This document shows positions 12,524-26,600 of a stretch of DNA of 64,000 bases, one piece after another (within the stretch, counting starts at the first letter, position 1; every line of letters begins with the position of its first letter). The position numbers were made by a program, and so were the translations under genes. The notes under the pieces are model-generated. The model was given only the letters and a program-made list of their open reading frames with translations. It was not told where the DNA came from and made no database searches. This DNA comes from Wuchereria bancrofti (lineage: Eukaryota > Nematoda > Chromadorea > Rhabditida > Onchocercidae). The DNA is taken from positions 10,907,362 through 10,971,361 of the forward strand of contig SSBO01000009.1 in the NCBI GenBank assembly GCA_005281725.1, in the 5' to 3' direction.

Positions 12524-15500
12524 AAAAGTTCAAAAATTATTCATTTTTAGGCAGCTTGGAATTTGAAAATGAGCTGTTTAACGGAACAGTTCTATGTTGA
12601 TGAATTAGAAAATGATGAACGTGGCATTGCGGAAATATTTTTAGATGATACTGTATTGGCATCAAAAGCAAGACCTGGCACTTCTCTGTCTAGGCCAATT
12701 ACCTCAGGCCAAATGTCTAGACAAGCTATTAGGTTTTTTTTTGCATCAATTTTTCAGCGAATAAGTTATGAGTTATTAAGTTATGACTTTATTTTTTAAA
12801 AACAATGATATTACTAGATTTCATGTTTGGTGTAAATAAGAAATAACTTTAACTTTTTACAGGCCAACTTCAAGTAATGGAAGACCTATAAGTGGTGTTT
12901 TACGACCTGAAACTCATTTTCGACCAGGTACTATGGAGCAAATTCTACGTACGTCAAGAACTTCACGGACTACTCACGCAACCTCATCTAGTTCTGCCAG
13001 ATTTACTCGTCTTGGCACGGTAGGTGATTATTTCAAATAATATTTATCCTCTATTTCACTAATTAGAAAATGCAATAAACAACTATTAGAAGTAATTATG
13101 TAATTAAAATGATATAAGTAATTAAAACAAAATATCAGTTATTACAATCATTCAAATTCATTTATCCAGTAAATATAGTAAACAGATATGATGTTATGAG
13201 TAATTGAATTAATGAGTTATTTATTTCTAATATTACTGATAACTCTCATTTGGTACCACATTCTAATGATTTTTTTTTTTTTTTTTGAAAATCACATAAA
13301 TGAGCAAATGAAAATTTTATAGAATTTTTTAATAATTTATTTTTGTAGGCATCAATGGTATCAGAACCAAATGGACCATTTGTGAATTTATCAAGACTTA
13401 ATATTGATAAGTATGCTATCGATCCACATGTTAATCGTAATCTCTTTGAATATGTCTTTTATCATGAAGGTGATATGAAGGTAGCTCATCAGGTAACTCA
13501 TCAAATTATCTTTATCAATGTCACATTTGTTTACAAAAAAAAAAAGAAAGAAAGGTGACATTTTCAGATTGCAATTATTGCAACAAAAAATGCCAGTAAT
13601 ACAGATTGGTACTGGAAGAATCAATTGGGTAAATGTTGTTATCGACTGGGAATGTTTAATGATGCATTGAAACAATTTCATTCTTCGTTAAACAATCAAA
13701 AAATGGCTGAAACATATGCTTATTTAGCTAAAGTGCTTATTTCATTTATAAATTCGCATTTTGTTTATTACAAAATTTGCTTTATTAATTATGAGAATTA
13801 ATTTATAAAATTAATGAAATTTGAGATAATTCTATTTTATTTGATTGAATGAATAGCAATTATTTCATTCCAAACTCTCTTTTTTTCCTTAAATATCTTT
13901 TCTTTATTTACAAATAAATAAATAAATAAATGACTAAATAAACGCAGTAATTTTAGACATATTGTCGAATTGATCAACCACTAATGGCTATTGATCAATA
14001 TAATTTTGGTTTGCAAATATTTCACAACGATATAACTTTATTGATTGGTTTAGCACGAGTTCAAGAGGTTAAATCATAAAACAATGGTGTAAATAAAAAT
14101 TAAAGTATTGGGAGTATTTAGAGAGTATTAAATCATAAAACAATGATGTAAATAAAAATTAAAGTATTGAAAATATTTCGATATTTTGAAATATTAATTT
14201 ATAAAAAATTCACTGCTATTTTCAAAATATTTATGTTAACAAATGACTATTTATTTTAGCTTAAATCATTTGAAACTCTATGTAATAAAATTTAATAATT
14301 CATCTTAATCAATTCACAAAATAAATTCACATTAGTGTTTATCACTTATCATTTAGTAGATTAAATTTTACAAAAATTTGTGGAAATGTTTAATTTCTAG
14401 CATCTTGGCGATGTTGAAAATAGCATAAATTCATATAAATTGGTATTAGAGCAAGATCCAACTAATGTGGAAGCAATTGCATGCATTGCAACAAATTATT
14501 TTTATAATGATCAACCAGAAATTGCTCTTCGTTATTACAGGTTAAAGGTTATTACAGGTTAAACAATCAATCATTCCACTAAAATTCTTATCTAAAGCTA
14601 AAATTACAATAAATAAAAATTAAAATAAATTAATAAAATACAATAAATAAATAAAAAAATTACAATAAATAAGTGAATAATTCAATCTATAAATAAGATT
14701 AAGTAACTTTTTCATAACAATTAATTAATAAGTATGATTATAGTATTTCATATATATTTTACAAATTACTTTTTTTTTTTATTATCAAGGCGTATTTTGC
14801 AAATGGGTGTCAATAGCGCCGAGCTATTTATGAATCTTGGCTTATGTTGTTTTTTTTGTCAACAATTTGATCTTGCATTATCGTGTATTGAACGAGCTCA
14901 AGCATTAGCTAATGATGAAGTTATTGCTGATGTTTGGTACAATACGGGAAATGTTTTTCTAGTAGGTTATAAATTAAATTATAAATTTATATTTAAATAA
15001 TTAAATAAATGTACAAAATTTGAAATTAAAAAAGAGAGAAAAAGAAAACTTCAAAAATTTAATTTTATAGTATTTTTAAGTCATCTGGTGATGTTAAAAT
15101 GGCATCACGATGTTTTCGATTAGCAATGGCAGCAGATCCGAATCATGCAGAAAGTGTATGCAATTTTGCAATCTTACAAATGCGTGATGGTAAAATTGAT
15201 CAAAGTCGATCGTTATTTCGTTCAGCAATTGAAAAAGGACCATATCTATTTGAACCATGTTATAATCTTGCTTTACTTACTTATCAAGTAAGTATTTTCA
15301 AAAATATAAATTATAAATTCTCAATTTTCAATTTTTTTAATGTCAAATTTTTTTTATTCTCAAAATGATTTGCAATTAAATTTATAATTAAATGTTTACA
15401 ATTAAATTAACAATTTTATTAATCTGTTTTTTTCCTTTTATTTATTTTTTATTTTTCTCTGTTTTTTTTTTTTGCATCATTTGTTTTTAGATTGGACAAT

Positions 15501-15607
15501 TTGATGAGAGTCGAACAATGGTACTAAAAGCATTAAAGCTTTATCCCGAACATGTCCACTCGAAGACTATTCTTGGTCACATTGAACAAATGCTAAATGT
15601 ATTGTAA
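12132..15607 (+). CDS. bbs-8: BBSome subunit BBS8/TTC8 (tetratricopeptide repeat protein)
   Basis: BBS8 is a TPR subunit of the BBSome, the coat complex that moves membrane cargo in cilia (in nematodes, of sensory neurons). Ten exons join in frame: 12132-12239, 12551-12732, 12863-13019, 13349-13492, 13568-13732, 13957-14067, 14401-14540, 14790-14961, 15081-15287 and 15491-15607, giving 500 aa, close to human TTC8. Family segments seen in order are EKNPYDQAAWNLK, GIAEIFLDD, RPGTSLSRPITS, FRPGTMEQILRTSRTSR, NGPFVNLSRLNIDKYA, LGLCCFFCQQFDLAL and ADVWYNTGNVF. The N-terminal third is the low-complexity RP/GT/SSS linker; TPRs fill the rest. An in-frame ATG lies nine bases upstream (12123). Exon 9 uses a TTTTTAAG acceptor. 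The donors of exons 6 and 7 sit at short direct duplications. An AATAAA is at 15687. The X-box upstream suggests RFX control. Confidence 0.95.
12492..12521. repeat. A(30) homopolymer in bbs-8 intron 1
   Basis: An uninterrupted run of about 30 adenines 30 bases before exon 2. Exact length is the kind of thing sequencing gets wrong. Confidence 0.9.
14069..14169. repeat. Direct duplication starting at the exon 6 donor of bbs-8
   Basis: A 42-base segment (14069-14110) beginning at the exon 6 donor is repeated at 14128-14169 (offset 59), nearly identical. The second copy is also preceded by GAG, like the end of exon 6. Confidence 0.88.
14531..14564. repeat. 17-bp tandem duplication spanning the exon 7 donor of bbs-8
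   Basis: GTTATTACAGGTTAAAG (14531-14547) is followed directly by the same 17 bases ending in C (14548-14564). Each copy holds an ACAG|GTTAAA junction. The reading frame requires the first copy's junction as donor. Confidence 0.93.
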
Positions 15608-18600
15608 TATCATTTTGATTATTATTGAAGTTGAAAAAATCAATACTGAATATATTACTTTATCATTACAACGTATGTGTACCATTAATAAAGTAATAAA
15701 AAGTATTTTTTATACAAAAACAAAAAAACTTTTAGAAAAGTAGTAAAAGTTATGTCTTATCACTGCAATTTTGTTATTATCACGGAGATTATTTTACAGT
15801 AAACGGTAGATAAAAAAATGTATCAGGCAAAATACCAGGTGCTACTGATAAAAATACCAAACGGTACTGATAAAAAAGAAATGAAAAAGTGATGCAATTA
15901 TTCTATCTAGCATGATCACAACATAACTAGTGAAATAATTGATTAAATTAAATAATAGCACCAAGTTCACAAATTGTAAAGAGAAAAAACAACGCTAAAT
16001 TAAAAAAAAATATACCTTGATATATCTATGGTACTAAGAACAAAGATCAATTTCAGATATCGATTAGCTAATATTAAACGAATTAAATAAAACTTTGAAG
16101 CATAAAAATTTCAATCATTTCTTTGTTCTTAGTGCAATATCGATGCCTTTCATTCATTCATTTATCTCATACAGTAGTTACCTGTTAATTTACAGGTAAT
16201 GTAAGATTGAATAGTTATTAAATTAGCTATATTAGGATTCTTCATTTATATGTTGTGTTTTTAATTTTCATGAAGATTAGATCATTTAAATCTCATTAAT
16301 AATGTGCCGCTAAAATTTAACTTAAATGGAAAAATAATCATTATTTAGATTTAATTAACTAAATAATTATTTGAATTTCAATTCATTATTTTGCTCTAAT
16401 TTATTAATTGATTAATTAGTTATTACTGTTAATGCTATTGCTAAATCTAGTCATATATTTAAATTAGAAAAAAAGCAACAGGAAGTGATAAAATAATGGA
16501 AATAGAAATATTAGTACGAGATTATTTACTTTAAAAGACAATTTTATTACTTCAGAAATTGTACTGCAATATGAATAACTGAAATGCATGCAAATGCATG
16601 CATTTATTGCGTGTTGTAATGTTGCATTTGTGCAGATACAAGTGGATAACTTTGATGGTTTTGTAATTTATGCATGCCTCATTACATCATTATATAATTT
16701 TTATATCTAAGAATTAAAATGCATTTCAATTGTATCAATTTATATGTTATATATTGGTTTCTGTAATTTTCTTCAATAATTAAAAAATTTTGACAATAAT
16801 TAAATTTTTTGGTAGCTGTTATTCCTGTTCATCATTAATCGTTTAGTTTTAAGATTAATTCAAATCTGGAACAAATTCCAATCAAACAATAAAGAAGTGA
16901 GAAAAAAAATTAAATTAATAGGCCAAAATCAACAAATTATTCGTCATTCAATAAAAAATGAAAAATTGCTCGCAATTCATCTTAAAACAATTTTCGTTTA
17001 AATATTATAGGATGACAATGATCAATATTATAGGATGACAATGATCAATATTATAGGATGACAATGATCAATATTATAGGATGACAATGATCAATATTAT
17101 AGGATGACAATGATCAATATTATAGGATGACAATGATCAATATTATAGGATGACAAAGAAAGAAGGAGACTGTGACTGTCCACTTTTATTTCTTCTAATA
17201 TAAAATATTAATATTTTATAAACATAATTTTTAAATGAACATTTTAAAAGTTTTGATCGACTGAAGACCCTTTCTTTCATTAAGTTAAATTATATTAAAG
17301 AATATATTTCGGATCACTGAATACGTTGAAGTCATCTTATTCTTATTTTTGAAGAACTGTGTCTGTCATAATGGTTTCCATAATTAATTGATGAAAACTG
17401 AAAGAAAGGTTTATTCCTAATTTCAACATTTATCTTTCATTTCTGTGTTACCTTTTCCACCTCTATTCTTCTTGTCCATCCTTGATTAGTGATATTTTTC
17501 TTATCATATCACAATGTTTCTTTTATTCTTTTCTATTTCAACACATGAAATTAATCTGCTACATCAATAGTAGTCTTTGTTATCAAATTTGAAATTACGT
17601 TTAATTAACCACTCATATTCAAGGACAATTTAGTCTAATTATTAAGTGAATGTAAAATTTAAGATTACATTAACATAGCGCTACACCACAACTACTGCAC
17701 CGTAGTACAATACCATTTTTAGAGGACTAAATTTGTATATTACTTTAAAATTCAACGACAGAAACGATGACCAATAGTAGAGATGTGCACTTTTTTTTTT
17801 TCTCAGCAATTCTTTCTATGATTAATTTTAAAGATGTTAAATTTTACTGATAAGGGTAAGTGGAGAGCCAACATTACCGAATTGATTTATCACTAAGTTT
17901 CAATAATTTCAGCATCCACCTAAACTTTACTCCCATCTACTGTGCCAAGAAAAGTTGTTATCGTTTGTGTTGCACTTGTATTCTCACAAAACACAATAGC
18001 AAATCATACATATTTTAAAATTGTAAAATGGAATCGGCATTACCTTCTGAAACCAATCTAACTCCATTTATACAAATCATTCCACTAAAATAATTGAAAT
18101 TAAAGTAGAAGAGATTACAAACTATTGCAAAGTTATTGAAATGGTACAACTAATGAGCCCCGTTGAATTATTTCAGAAATAAGCAAACAATCTTACTCTC
18201 AGTTTTTGTCGTAAAAACGACACATTTAAATTACATTCAAATATTAATACTTAATTGCCAGATGTCTAAGTCAATCACCAAATAATTTCGCATTTGTAAT
18301 TAATCTATGATCTTTAAGCCATTATGCTAATTCCTTTTTTCTCACACAACAAAAAACCCTTTGTTAGCAATCTTTGTTTATACATCAATCAATTATTCTC
18401 CGCCGGATACCCGGTTGTCAGTTTAAGTTATGTGTATAAACTAACTAACCATCCCCACCACCATTCATCATTCCACGTTTTTGGGTGGTTTTTGATAATA
18501 TTTTAGTGTTTTATAATTATATCTATTCATTGCGCGTTGTTATAATGTTGATTTGTTGGTTTAATTACCCAAGTTTGAGGCAAAATAAAATATCTGGCAG

Positions 18601-20964
18601 TTAATACATTCCACGACACTTTTCTTGCCTAACAATCAACTTCGATTGAGCTACTAATGTACCTTCATTTGTACCATTTATTCATTTACATAATTTTTAC
18701 ATACTTTTAAGTTCAATACCACCGATATTTCCTGGATGCATTCAATGCCTTAGGACTAATCATCTAATTTTAGAACAGGAAATTTACTTCTAAAACTATT
18801 AACTTTCAACGCATCTCAAAATAACATCAGTTACTAAAAGAAAAAAAGAAAGAATACTTTCTGTATTAAGTTATAGAAATAAGAATTAAAAATCACATTG
18901 AACGGAAAAGGAAAACACAAAGCAAAGATACAAGTAATGATTTAAAAAGACCTTTAAAAAGTAGCAAAGTTTAAAGAAGTAATTAAGGAAAATTTTTTTG
19001 AATAGAAATGACTGAATCAAACATAAACACACTGCTATAAACTGAAGATCGTTGAGACTGTTTTTTTTTTTTGAATTCTCGAGTACATCATTTCAAAACC
19101 AATGACTAAAGATATACTACTCCGAGCTATCCGAAATCAAAAGCACAAATCAAAAAATATAAATTAAACAAATTTTAAGTTTTAGAAAGGTCAATGTTCA
19201 CAGAATACATTCATTGATCGTTTTTCATCTCCGATTTCCTACTGAAAACATTAAAGCCTCTAAAACTCTCTATATCAACATTAAAATAATCATTACAAAA
19301 GGATTTTGCAGTAAAATGCAATTAACAAGACTAGACTGACTGTTATCAAAAAAGAATTGGGGAAAATATTTAAGATCAAAAATGAAAAGAAAAAAATATT
19401 CATCGATCTTCCCTGATGAAATATGCTACTTGTTTATGGGTACAAAAATAGCAGCCTTAGATGCTCGAAGAAGAATCATCAGTTTCACATACCGCCATAT
19501 ATTCGACTGTCAGTTGCTGAAATAATTGAAATATAGTAATTTTAAAAAAGGAATAGATCTACAATATTTACAATATAAACAATAGAAAAGATGAATGTTC
19601 TGAAAATATCAGTTGACAAGAATGCTGTCAGATGATCACAACAATTTACTGTCATTACTGTCATTTCCAACTCAACCTCTCCTAACACATAACCTGATTA
19701 TCTTCCCAAAGGTAAGTTAATAACAGATATTATCATTTTCTTTTAAATTCATAACATCACTAATGAAAATTTAAAAACTTCTGGATTTGATGTTTATTAT
19801 ACAAATTTGGTAGTTTCTTAACAATAACAACATTAGCTAAACAAAAAACCCAATACTGAAATGGTTTTTTGAAAAAAAAAAAAGATAATTTGTAGAAAAA
19901 ATGATCGAGTCGATATATCTGTATAATCCTTATAATAGCTCACTCTGTTCATTTTCATTCCCTGAAATGAACACTTCAACTTGAATGCATTTCAGTGTAA
20001 AAAATTATATAAACTTTGCAAATTCCAAAAAAAGGTGACAAAAAAGTTGAACTGAGCGAAAGCAGTATAAGAAGCATACGAGATGACACAAAGCACCAAC
20101 AACAAAAACGCTTAAGCTTAAATAATGCAAAAGAATATAATACGTTTACTAATTTTATAAATCACAACAACATGTTAAATGATTTTATGCAAAAAGAAAT
20201 ATAAGCAGAAAATTGTAAGGTCGACGATAACAGTGGTCCATTATACCTATATAATTCTTAATGCTATTAATGCAACTATTCCATTACAGGTAAGTGTAGA
20301 GTGATTATAATATTACAGTATGTCATTATACGTCAATCATAAAGTAAATGTTTGTATTTGCGTTTATATGCTCAAATATCTGTCACACATTTTAAACTCA
20401 ACTAAAAATGTGAAAGCAGTAAATAAAAACGTTTTAATGAAACCAACAAGCCTGAAAGGAAACTATAATTTTCCTGAATATACCTGTACTACCATGAATA
20501 AAAGTAAATGTTTTCGTTTCCCATTACTATCAGCATTTCTCGAAAAGAAATGACTTTATGGCACTTACTATAAGTCAAATATATCCTGAGTCATTTAAAT
20601 AGTCGAAGTTAATTTACAATAATTAGAAGTTACTGAAAGTGAAATTAGCAAAGTTGTTTACTTTTAATTCAATGAAGAAAAGATTAAAATAATAGCAACT
20701 TAACTCCTAAGAATGACAGAAGTGTAGCATCGTGCCGCTAACTGACAAATCTCTCACTGAGATAGAACAAACACTTTTGAATGATCAAATTTTTAAGGCA
20801 TTCAATAACTTATGGGACAGTGTGCAACTTGTCAGTTATTACAACGTATATGAAGTCTTGAAGAACTTAAAATGAAAAAAATAGTCAAGTCTAATGATAA
20901 CTTACACAGCAGTGTGCAGTAGAGCGCATGCATACAAAAACATGCATGTATGATCCGAAAAAAT
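15608..20964. other. Gene-poor region between the convergent bbs-8 and TMBIM genes
   Basis: About 5.3 kb with no exon I can defend. It contains the 3' flank of bbs-8 (AATAAA at 15687 and 15695), the 23-bp minisatellite at 17.0 kb, and then 17.5-20.9 kb of sequence that looks less AT-extreme than the other spacers. Short open frames at 18324-18506, 20016-20204 and 20320-20553 have no recognisable domain or convincing splice context. Confidence 0.55.
17002..17156. repeat. 23-bp minisatellite, about 6.7 copies
   Basis: Tandem, practically identical units built from ATATTATAGGATGACA followed by ATGATCA. The lack of divergence between copies suggests recent expansion. Confidence 0.97.
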
Positions 20965-23637
20965 TTACTTGTCTGAGCCGAATAGTGTAAGCAACATCCA
21001 AAAGATGTAGACAATATCCAGGAAAACTTGAACTGCTGCTAATATGTAATCTTCAGGAGAAATTTCGTGCTTTCGTCCTCCCATTATTGTCTGCAGTATT
21101 TCATAAATGATTCAAACAGAAAAAAAAACTGAGTCAAATAAAGTATTAAAAAAAAAAAAAAATTGAAAATCTCCCATTTTTATGATTCCCGTACTGTTAA
21201 CAAATTCATAAATTACATATCCTTCCTTATCTCATTCCAATATCACTAGAAAAAAGATAATAATTTCAAAAGAAAAGAAAGAAGAAAAAAACTTTGGTGA
21301 TAACTCCAAAATTCATTAAGCGAATTCATATTTTCGTCAAATTTTCCAGAAATTACCTGAATATCAATGGCCAAATAAACCATAAAAAGTAGTGCAGCAA
21401 GTCCAGCATAAACGGTATACAACCATCTCACATGAAATGCGATAGCAGCAACAACTGCAACGATACCAAAAACCATTATGACCAATGAAATGATGAATAC
21501 CATGCCATACATGCTGAAAATATATTTTATTTTCGGAGTGTTATTTTCAATGGAATCATAATTTCCAATTCATGTTGACTATTCAAGTTTGAAATTTAAG
21601 TTGATATATTTGAAATTTATCATAAACAAAGATCACAATTGATTTGAGAATTATACAAATACGTAGATAACATAACTCTAACAATCTACCTCGCATTGTC
21701 CCTTTAATTCACTTCAAATGATGAAAAAGTCAAGTACCAACAATTCGAATTAAATATCTGATCGGTTGCTACACTTAACATTGAAAGACTACGAAAATAT
21801 TTTAAAAAAAAAAACTTCCAAATCTTATTTAATATTACAGATTTTTTACAAGCTACTCAAAGAAAATCCCTATTATCCGAATTTTCAACATTATCGATTA
21901 GAACAACTATCAGTCGAAGACTTCATAAAAAGAATACGAAACTTGAAAATTTTCCTAAATAAGTAAATTATTTAAATCTAAATTTCAAAAAATTTTATCG
22001 CAAACCTTGTAAGATCATATTTCGTCTGGGAAGAAAAAATGATGATTCCGGAACAGCAAATGACTGTTATTATCAAGCAGAGTAATACCGAAACCAGTCC
22101 GTGATAAGAACAAATCATCATGGTCATGTAACCAGTCGATAATGTTAAGATGCTTAATGCAATCAAATTACCCGGGAATGATCTGGAATTTAAACATAAA
22201 TCAATCAAATTTCACAAAGTTATAGATCACTTAAAAAGATATATTATATCTGAAGCAATTCTATTTCTTTTTAAACATCATATCCTCAAATTAGACCGTT
22301 ACAGTTTGCTTTACTTCTTCAACTCCTTTTTGATATTTGAATTTACCCAAGAGAGAGAGAAAAAAAAAGCATATGAAAAATTAACCTACTCACTTCCATT
22401 AACATTAATAATGTTCTAGTTTTAATACATTTTTTCGTAATAAAAAAAAAGAAAACTGAACCTTCGCACACTTTCACAGCAAATTAACATGATATAAACC
22501 ACCATAAATATCAAGTAACTCCCAAAATACATTGATGGCGTACTTTGCACAAACTTCATTGTTCCATGATGAAGGAATGGTATGGCAGTCATCAGTGTTA
22601 CCACTGCTAACTAAAATCAAAAAAACTAGAAATTTTTATCTTAAATTCTAATCATACAGTAAATAAAATCTCTCTTAGCGTCTAAACTTATATGTTAAAA
22701 TTGTTGCCTCCCTGTCAGTCTATTTCTTCCAATGATTGTTTTCCTAAAATGATCACTGTATTGTATATACTAAAAGTATCTCTGAATTAACGAAAATGAA
22801 CTTTGAATATCATACAATATTTATGAGAAACATACCATAATCATAACAAGTGTGAAAACCTTTCGGACAAAAGCTGCTCGAATAGATGCCGAATTAAAGC
22901 CAAAATCCGATTTAGCACCTTCACTTTCGACATATGCATCAAAAGCACGGTGCATCGGTGGTGGTGGCATGAATGCTGAAATATACAAACATTTCCTTGA
23001 ATTATAGCTTTTTAAATGTCGGAACAAGATACAACCAAATTTTAATCTCTCAAAGTCTTCCAAACCTATATCATCACGTACTTTCCCTCATAGTATTTTT
23101 AAATTTTCAAATCCTACAATCAGCATCATTACATCGTTCGGTGATACTAAATTTAACAATTGAATTACTTTTACAAGTTATGTTATACTTTTTATAGTAT
23201 TTGCTTAAAAACATAAATGCAACAGAATAAGTTTTGAAAATCAAAAATAAAAAGATCTGACGAGTGGTATAACTGGAAATGTTAATAAAACTATCTCCAA
23301 CATAGTTTAATCATATAACATTTTATAAAAGTATTGAGGGACGACTCTTAAAAATTTCCAAAAAAAAATGAAATGACAGTCAAAGAATATACTACATCAT
23401 AGTTTTAAGCTGCATTAACATTTCGATCGAACAATTTTACTTTATTTTTAAACGATGCTAGCAAAGAAACTTCTAACCTTGAGGATTGAAACCAGGAGGA
23501 GGAGGATGATATGGAGGGCCTTGTTGAAATTGAGGACCTTGCTGATATTGGGGACCTTGCTGATATGGATTTCCTCCATTCTGATAACCTGGTTGCTGAT
23601 AAGGGGGTTGCCCAGCGTAACCATATTGTTGTGCCAT
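20965..23637 (-). CDS. TMBIM/Lifeguard (GRINA-like) Bax-inhibitor-1 family membrane protein
   Basis: These seven-TM proteins sit in Golgi/ER membranes and modulate Ca2+ release and cell death. Six exons join in frame: 23637-23478, 22975-22836, 22610-22462, 22182-22006, 21513-21357 and 21090-20965, giving 302 aa. The first 53 residues are a Gln/Pro/Gly/Tyr-rich cytosolic tail with QYQQGPQ-like repeats, as in GRINA/TMBIM3. Family segments follow: SIRAAFVRKVFT, VRRSFPGN, LTLSTGYMTMM, SSQTKYDLTS, AIDIQTIMGGRKHEISPEDY and VFLDIVYIFWMLLTLFG. These match the Lifeguard pattern including the conserved FSxQTKxDFT and YIxxALxxYLDIIxxF regions. A TTACAG acceptor 12 bases before the ATG (48-47 of 236xx) suggests trans-splicing. 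C. elegans has several paralogues, so I give no symbol. Confidence 0.93.
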
Positions 23638-23649
23638 TACTTTATTCTG

Positions 23650-26600
23650 TAACAAAATAAAAAATTGATATTTGATAAAATAAAATAATACATCAGTGAT
23701 GGAACGTTATAAAACAAACAACAATGGAAAACAATTTGATATAATTAAATGTAAATATTCAACGAAATAAATACTTTCAAGAAACATAAAAATGCACAAA
23801 ATTATTATGCAAAAAAAAAAAATTTCTAAAATAACGAATGAATTGAGAAAAAAAGAGATCAAATTATGTAAATGATATTAAATATAATCCTTAATATGTC
23901 TTACAACAAAGTTTCAGTCTCTAATTTCTACAAAGTTATCTACAATAACAATCATATAGCAAACATTTGAATCTTATAAAATCAATAATTTACTATATAT
24001 GATTGGGATGAAGATATAATGAAATAATTAATTTGAGAAATAATTTTTGATAATAATTTAATAAAATAGAATTTAAGTGAAAGATATACACGTATCATCA
24101 TCCCACAATAACATTCATTATTCCCTCACAAATGTCTATTTTTCAGATGACAAGAAGAATGAAACGATGAAATAAAACGAAACAAGAATTGAAGGACGAC
24201 AGCAAACTGCTGTCACACAATAATCAATAAACAATGCATGCATATAACAAAATGATATGACACATACATCTGCAATTCACTTAACACTGAAATAAATAAA
24301 TAAATAAATGAATTTGAGTAATTTTTAATTAAAATATTATTCACATTTCATTCTCTAATCACTCATTTCTATTACCTCTCCCCCCTCTCTCTCTCCCTCT
24401 CTCCATATATACATACTCTGCAAATTATCTAATGCAATAAAGTCTATTCTATTATAATTTAATAATCTTTTCATCTTGAAAATTTCAAATAAATTAAAAA
24501 TCAATAAAATATTTGAATAATGCTAATATTATAGAATTGATAAGTAATGATGAAAATATATTAATATCGTTGAATATTATAACATCTGCCAATTTTTCAT
24601 TTAACAAAAAAAAAAAAAAAAGATTGCAGGCGATAATGCTTCCACAATGAATGTAATAAAAATTGTTAATCAATTGGAAAACTTTGATGCTAAAATGCAA
24701 CTGCCATTGAATCATTGCAAATACTTTTGTTAATAACTTTTATAAGAGGCAAAGTTATTATGCATAATTCAAGAGCATCAACTATTACTACAATCTCTTT
24801 ATAATTGACTATTGTGAAATATTTTTCATCGAATAGTTTTGCAAATATTCTCGACAATTTCAGCAAATTTTCACTTCAATTCAATGCAATTCTCTTTCCT
24901 AGTAAATAAGGGAATGAATAAACTGAATAAGTATTATTTCATTTTTTATTTTTGAAGTAAACTTATTCATTTCTTCTAATTAAAATATCATTCATTCTCT
25001 TCTTTTTTTCTTATATTTAATTCATCCTTTTAGGTAAATAAACAATTTCATTCATTTCAAATTACAAATCATTTATTTCTTATTTCTTTTTGTTATAAAC
25101 CGTACATGTTTAATTGCTATCTGATTAAAATTAAATCCGACATTTAATCATCTCCAAAATATCAAATGAAACGATCATTTTGCAAATAGTTTTAATGTCT
25201 GCTAATGATATGATATGATATGATTTTAGTTCTTAGTCCTATGACTCTATCACAACACACAACATACACACACACAACACATATATACTTAATATTTTAG
25301 TTCCTATGATTCATGCTGTGTATCATCAACTGAACTTTACACAAAGCATTGAAATATTTCGAAATAACAGGAATTGTTTGTAAAATGGTCTTGTGTGCAA
25401 CAGAATAGAATGGTTCCTATGAAAAGAAACTCTAGACATAATCCTTCGATAACATTTTGAAGAAAGAAAAAAAAAGCTAATAAATTTGGAAATAAAAATG
25501 ATTAATCAATAATTTGTGATTATTCTAACGAGCAAAACATTAATACTAATATTCTCTCTGCTAGCATCTAACAGAGCAAAAAAATACGATGGTTGCTAAT
25601 TTCAACAAAGATATGAAACAGGTAAATCAATAAGTAAGAGCAAAAGTAAGAATTAAACTAACAATTGCAGCATTTTATCATCGACAAACTCTTACGCACT
25701 AACAGTCAAAGTTATATGAAGGAAACGAAAGACTGAATTTGATAAAGAACAAAAATGCAACAGTAGTGTTCTCATACTTTGTTTCTTCGAAAATTTTACA
25801 AACACTCTCAAAACTGACAATTATGAAATTTAAATACCACCAAAATGACGGGACAAGGTGGGCTGAGCCGGTGATCGAAACCGGGACCTCTCGCACCCGA
25901 AGCGAGAATCATACCACTAGACCACTCAGCCCCAACAGTCCTTCTCACCTCTTCATCAGAATGTATATTTTCGATTTGCATTAACAAATTATCGAAATAT
26001 GAATTTCGGATGTTTAAAAGGGATGAACTAGTTTCGTAGGCCTACTTCTACTTCTAAGCGACAATTAATCCCCTCTTATAGTATCATTTCGTTGAAATAT
26101 TTAAGATAACTAAATGTGATACCGTTTTAATTCAGAAATAACAAAGCTATGTTTCATTTTTTCAGTGTATTGACATCATCGATAATAGACTACAAATTAA
26201 AAAAATTTTTTAATATTCACTATGCTAACTGGTTGGTTGTTCTGTTGATAATTGAAAATATGAAATACTGAATAAGATAGAGAAATTGGAAAAAAGGAAG
26301 AGCAATCTTTACCAAAAGATATTCTCGAAGATAGCATTACTTCTTTGCTATCGAAAAGGAAAAGCTATTACTGTTTGGAATAAAATATTTTTATTGAGAA
26401 ACTATTAATACACCATATAAAATTCCTTCACAAAAACACCCGTTTTCAGTACTAGCAAATTCTAGAGGTGCAGCACTCATATATAAATATACACACATCC
26501 ATTTATAAAAAATAAATAAGAATATGACAATATTGAAGTTTGTTTTTCAATATATATAATATAATAAATTTTTTTTTCTTCAATATATATAATGTTTTTC

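Noticed and set aside
13391..13681. 96-codon minus-strand open frame inside bbs-8
   Set aside because: Antisense shadow of bbs-8 exons 4 and 5, which carry clear TTC8 sequence.
20016..20204. Open frame with charged, Gln/Asn-rich translation between bbs-8 and TMBIM
   Set aside because: No recognisable domain, no plausible acceptor/donor pair with neighbours, and no start codon in good context; length is within chance for this stretch.
20320..20553. 77-codon open frame near the TMBIM 3' end
   Set aside because: No domain or splice context; probably 3' flank of the minus-strand gene.
25699..25984. Two open frames overlapping the tRNA gene
   Set aside because: The apparent ORFs arise from the tRNA sequence and its flanks; the tRNA fold is complete and convincing.
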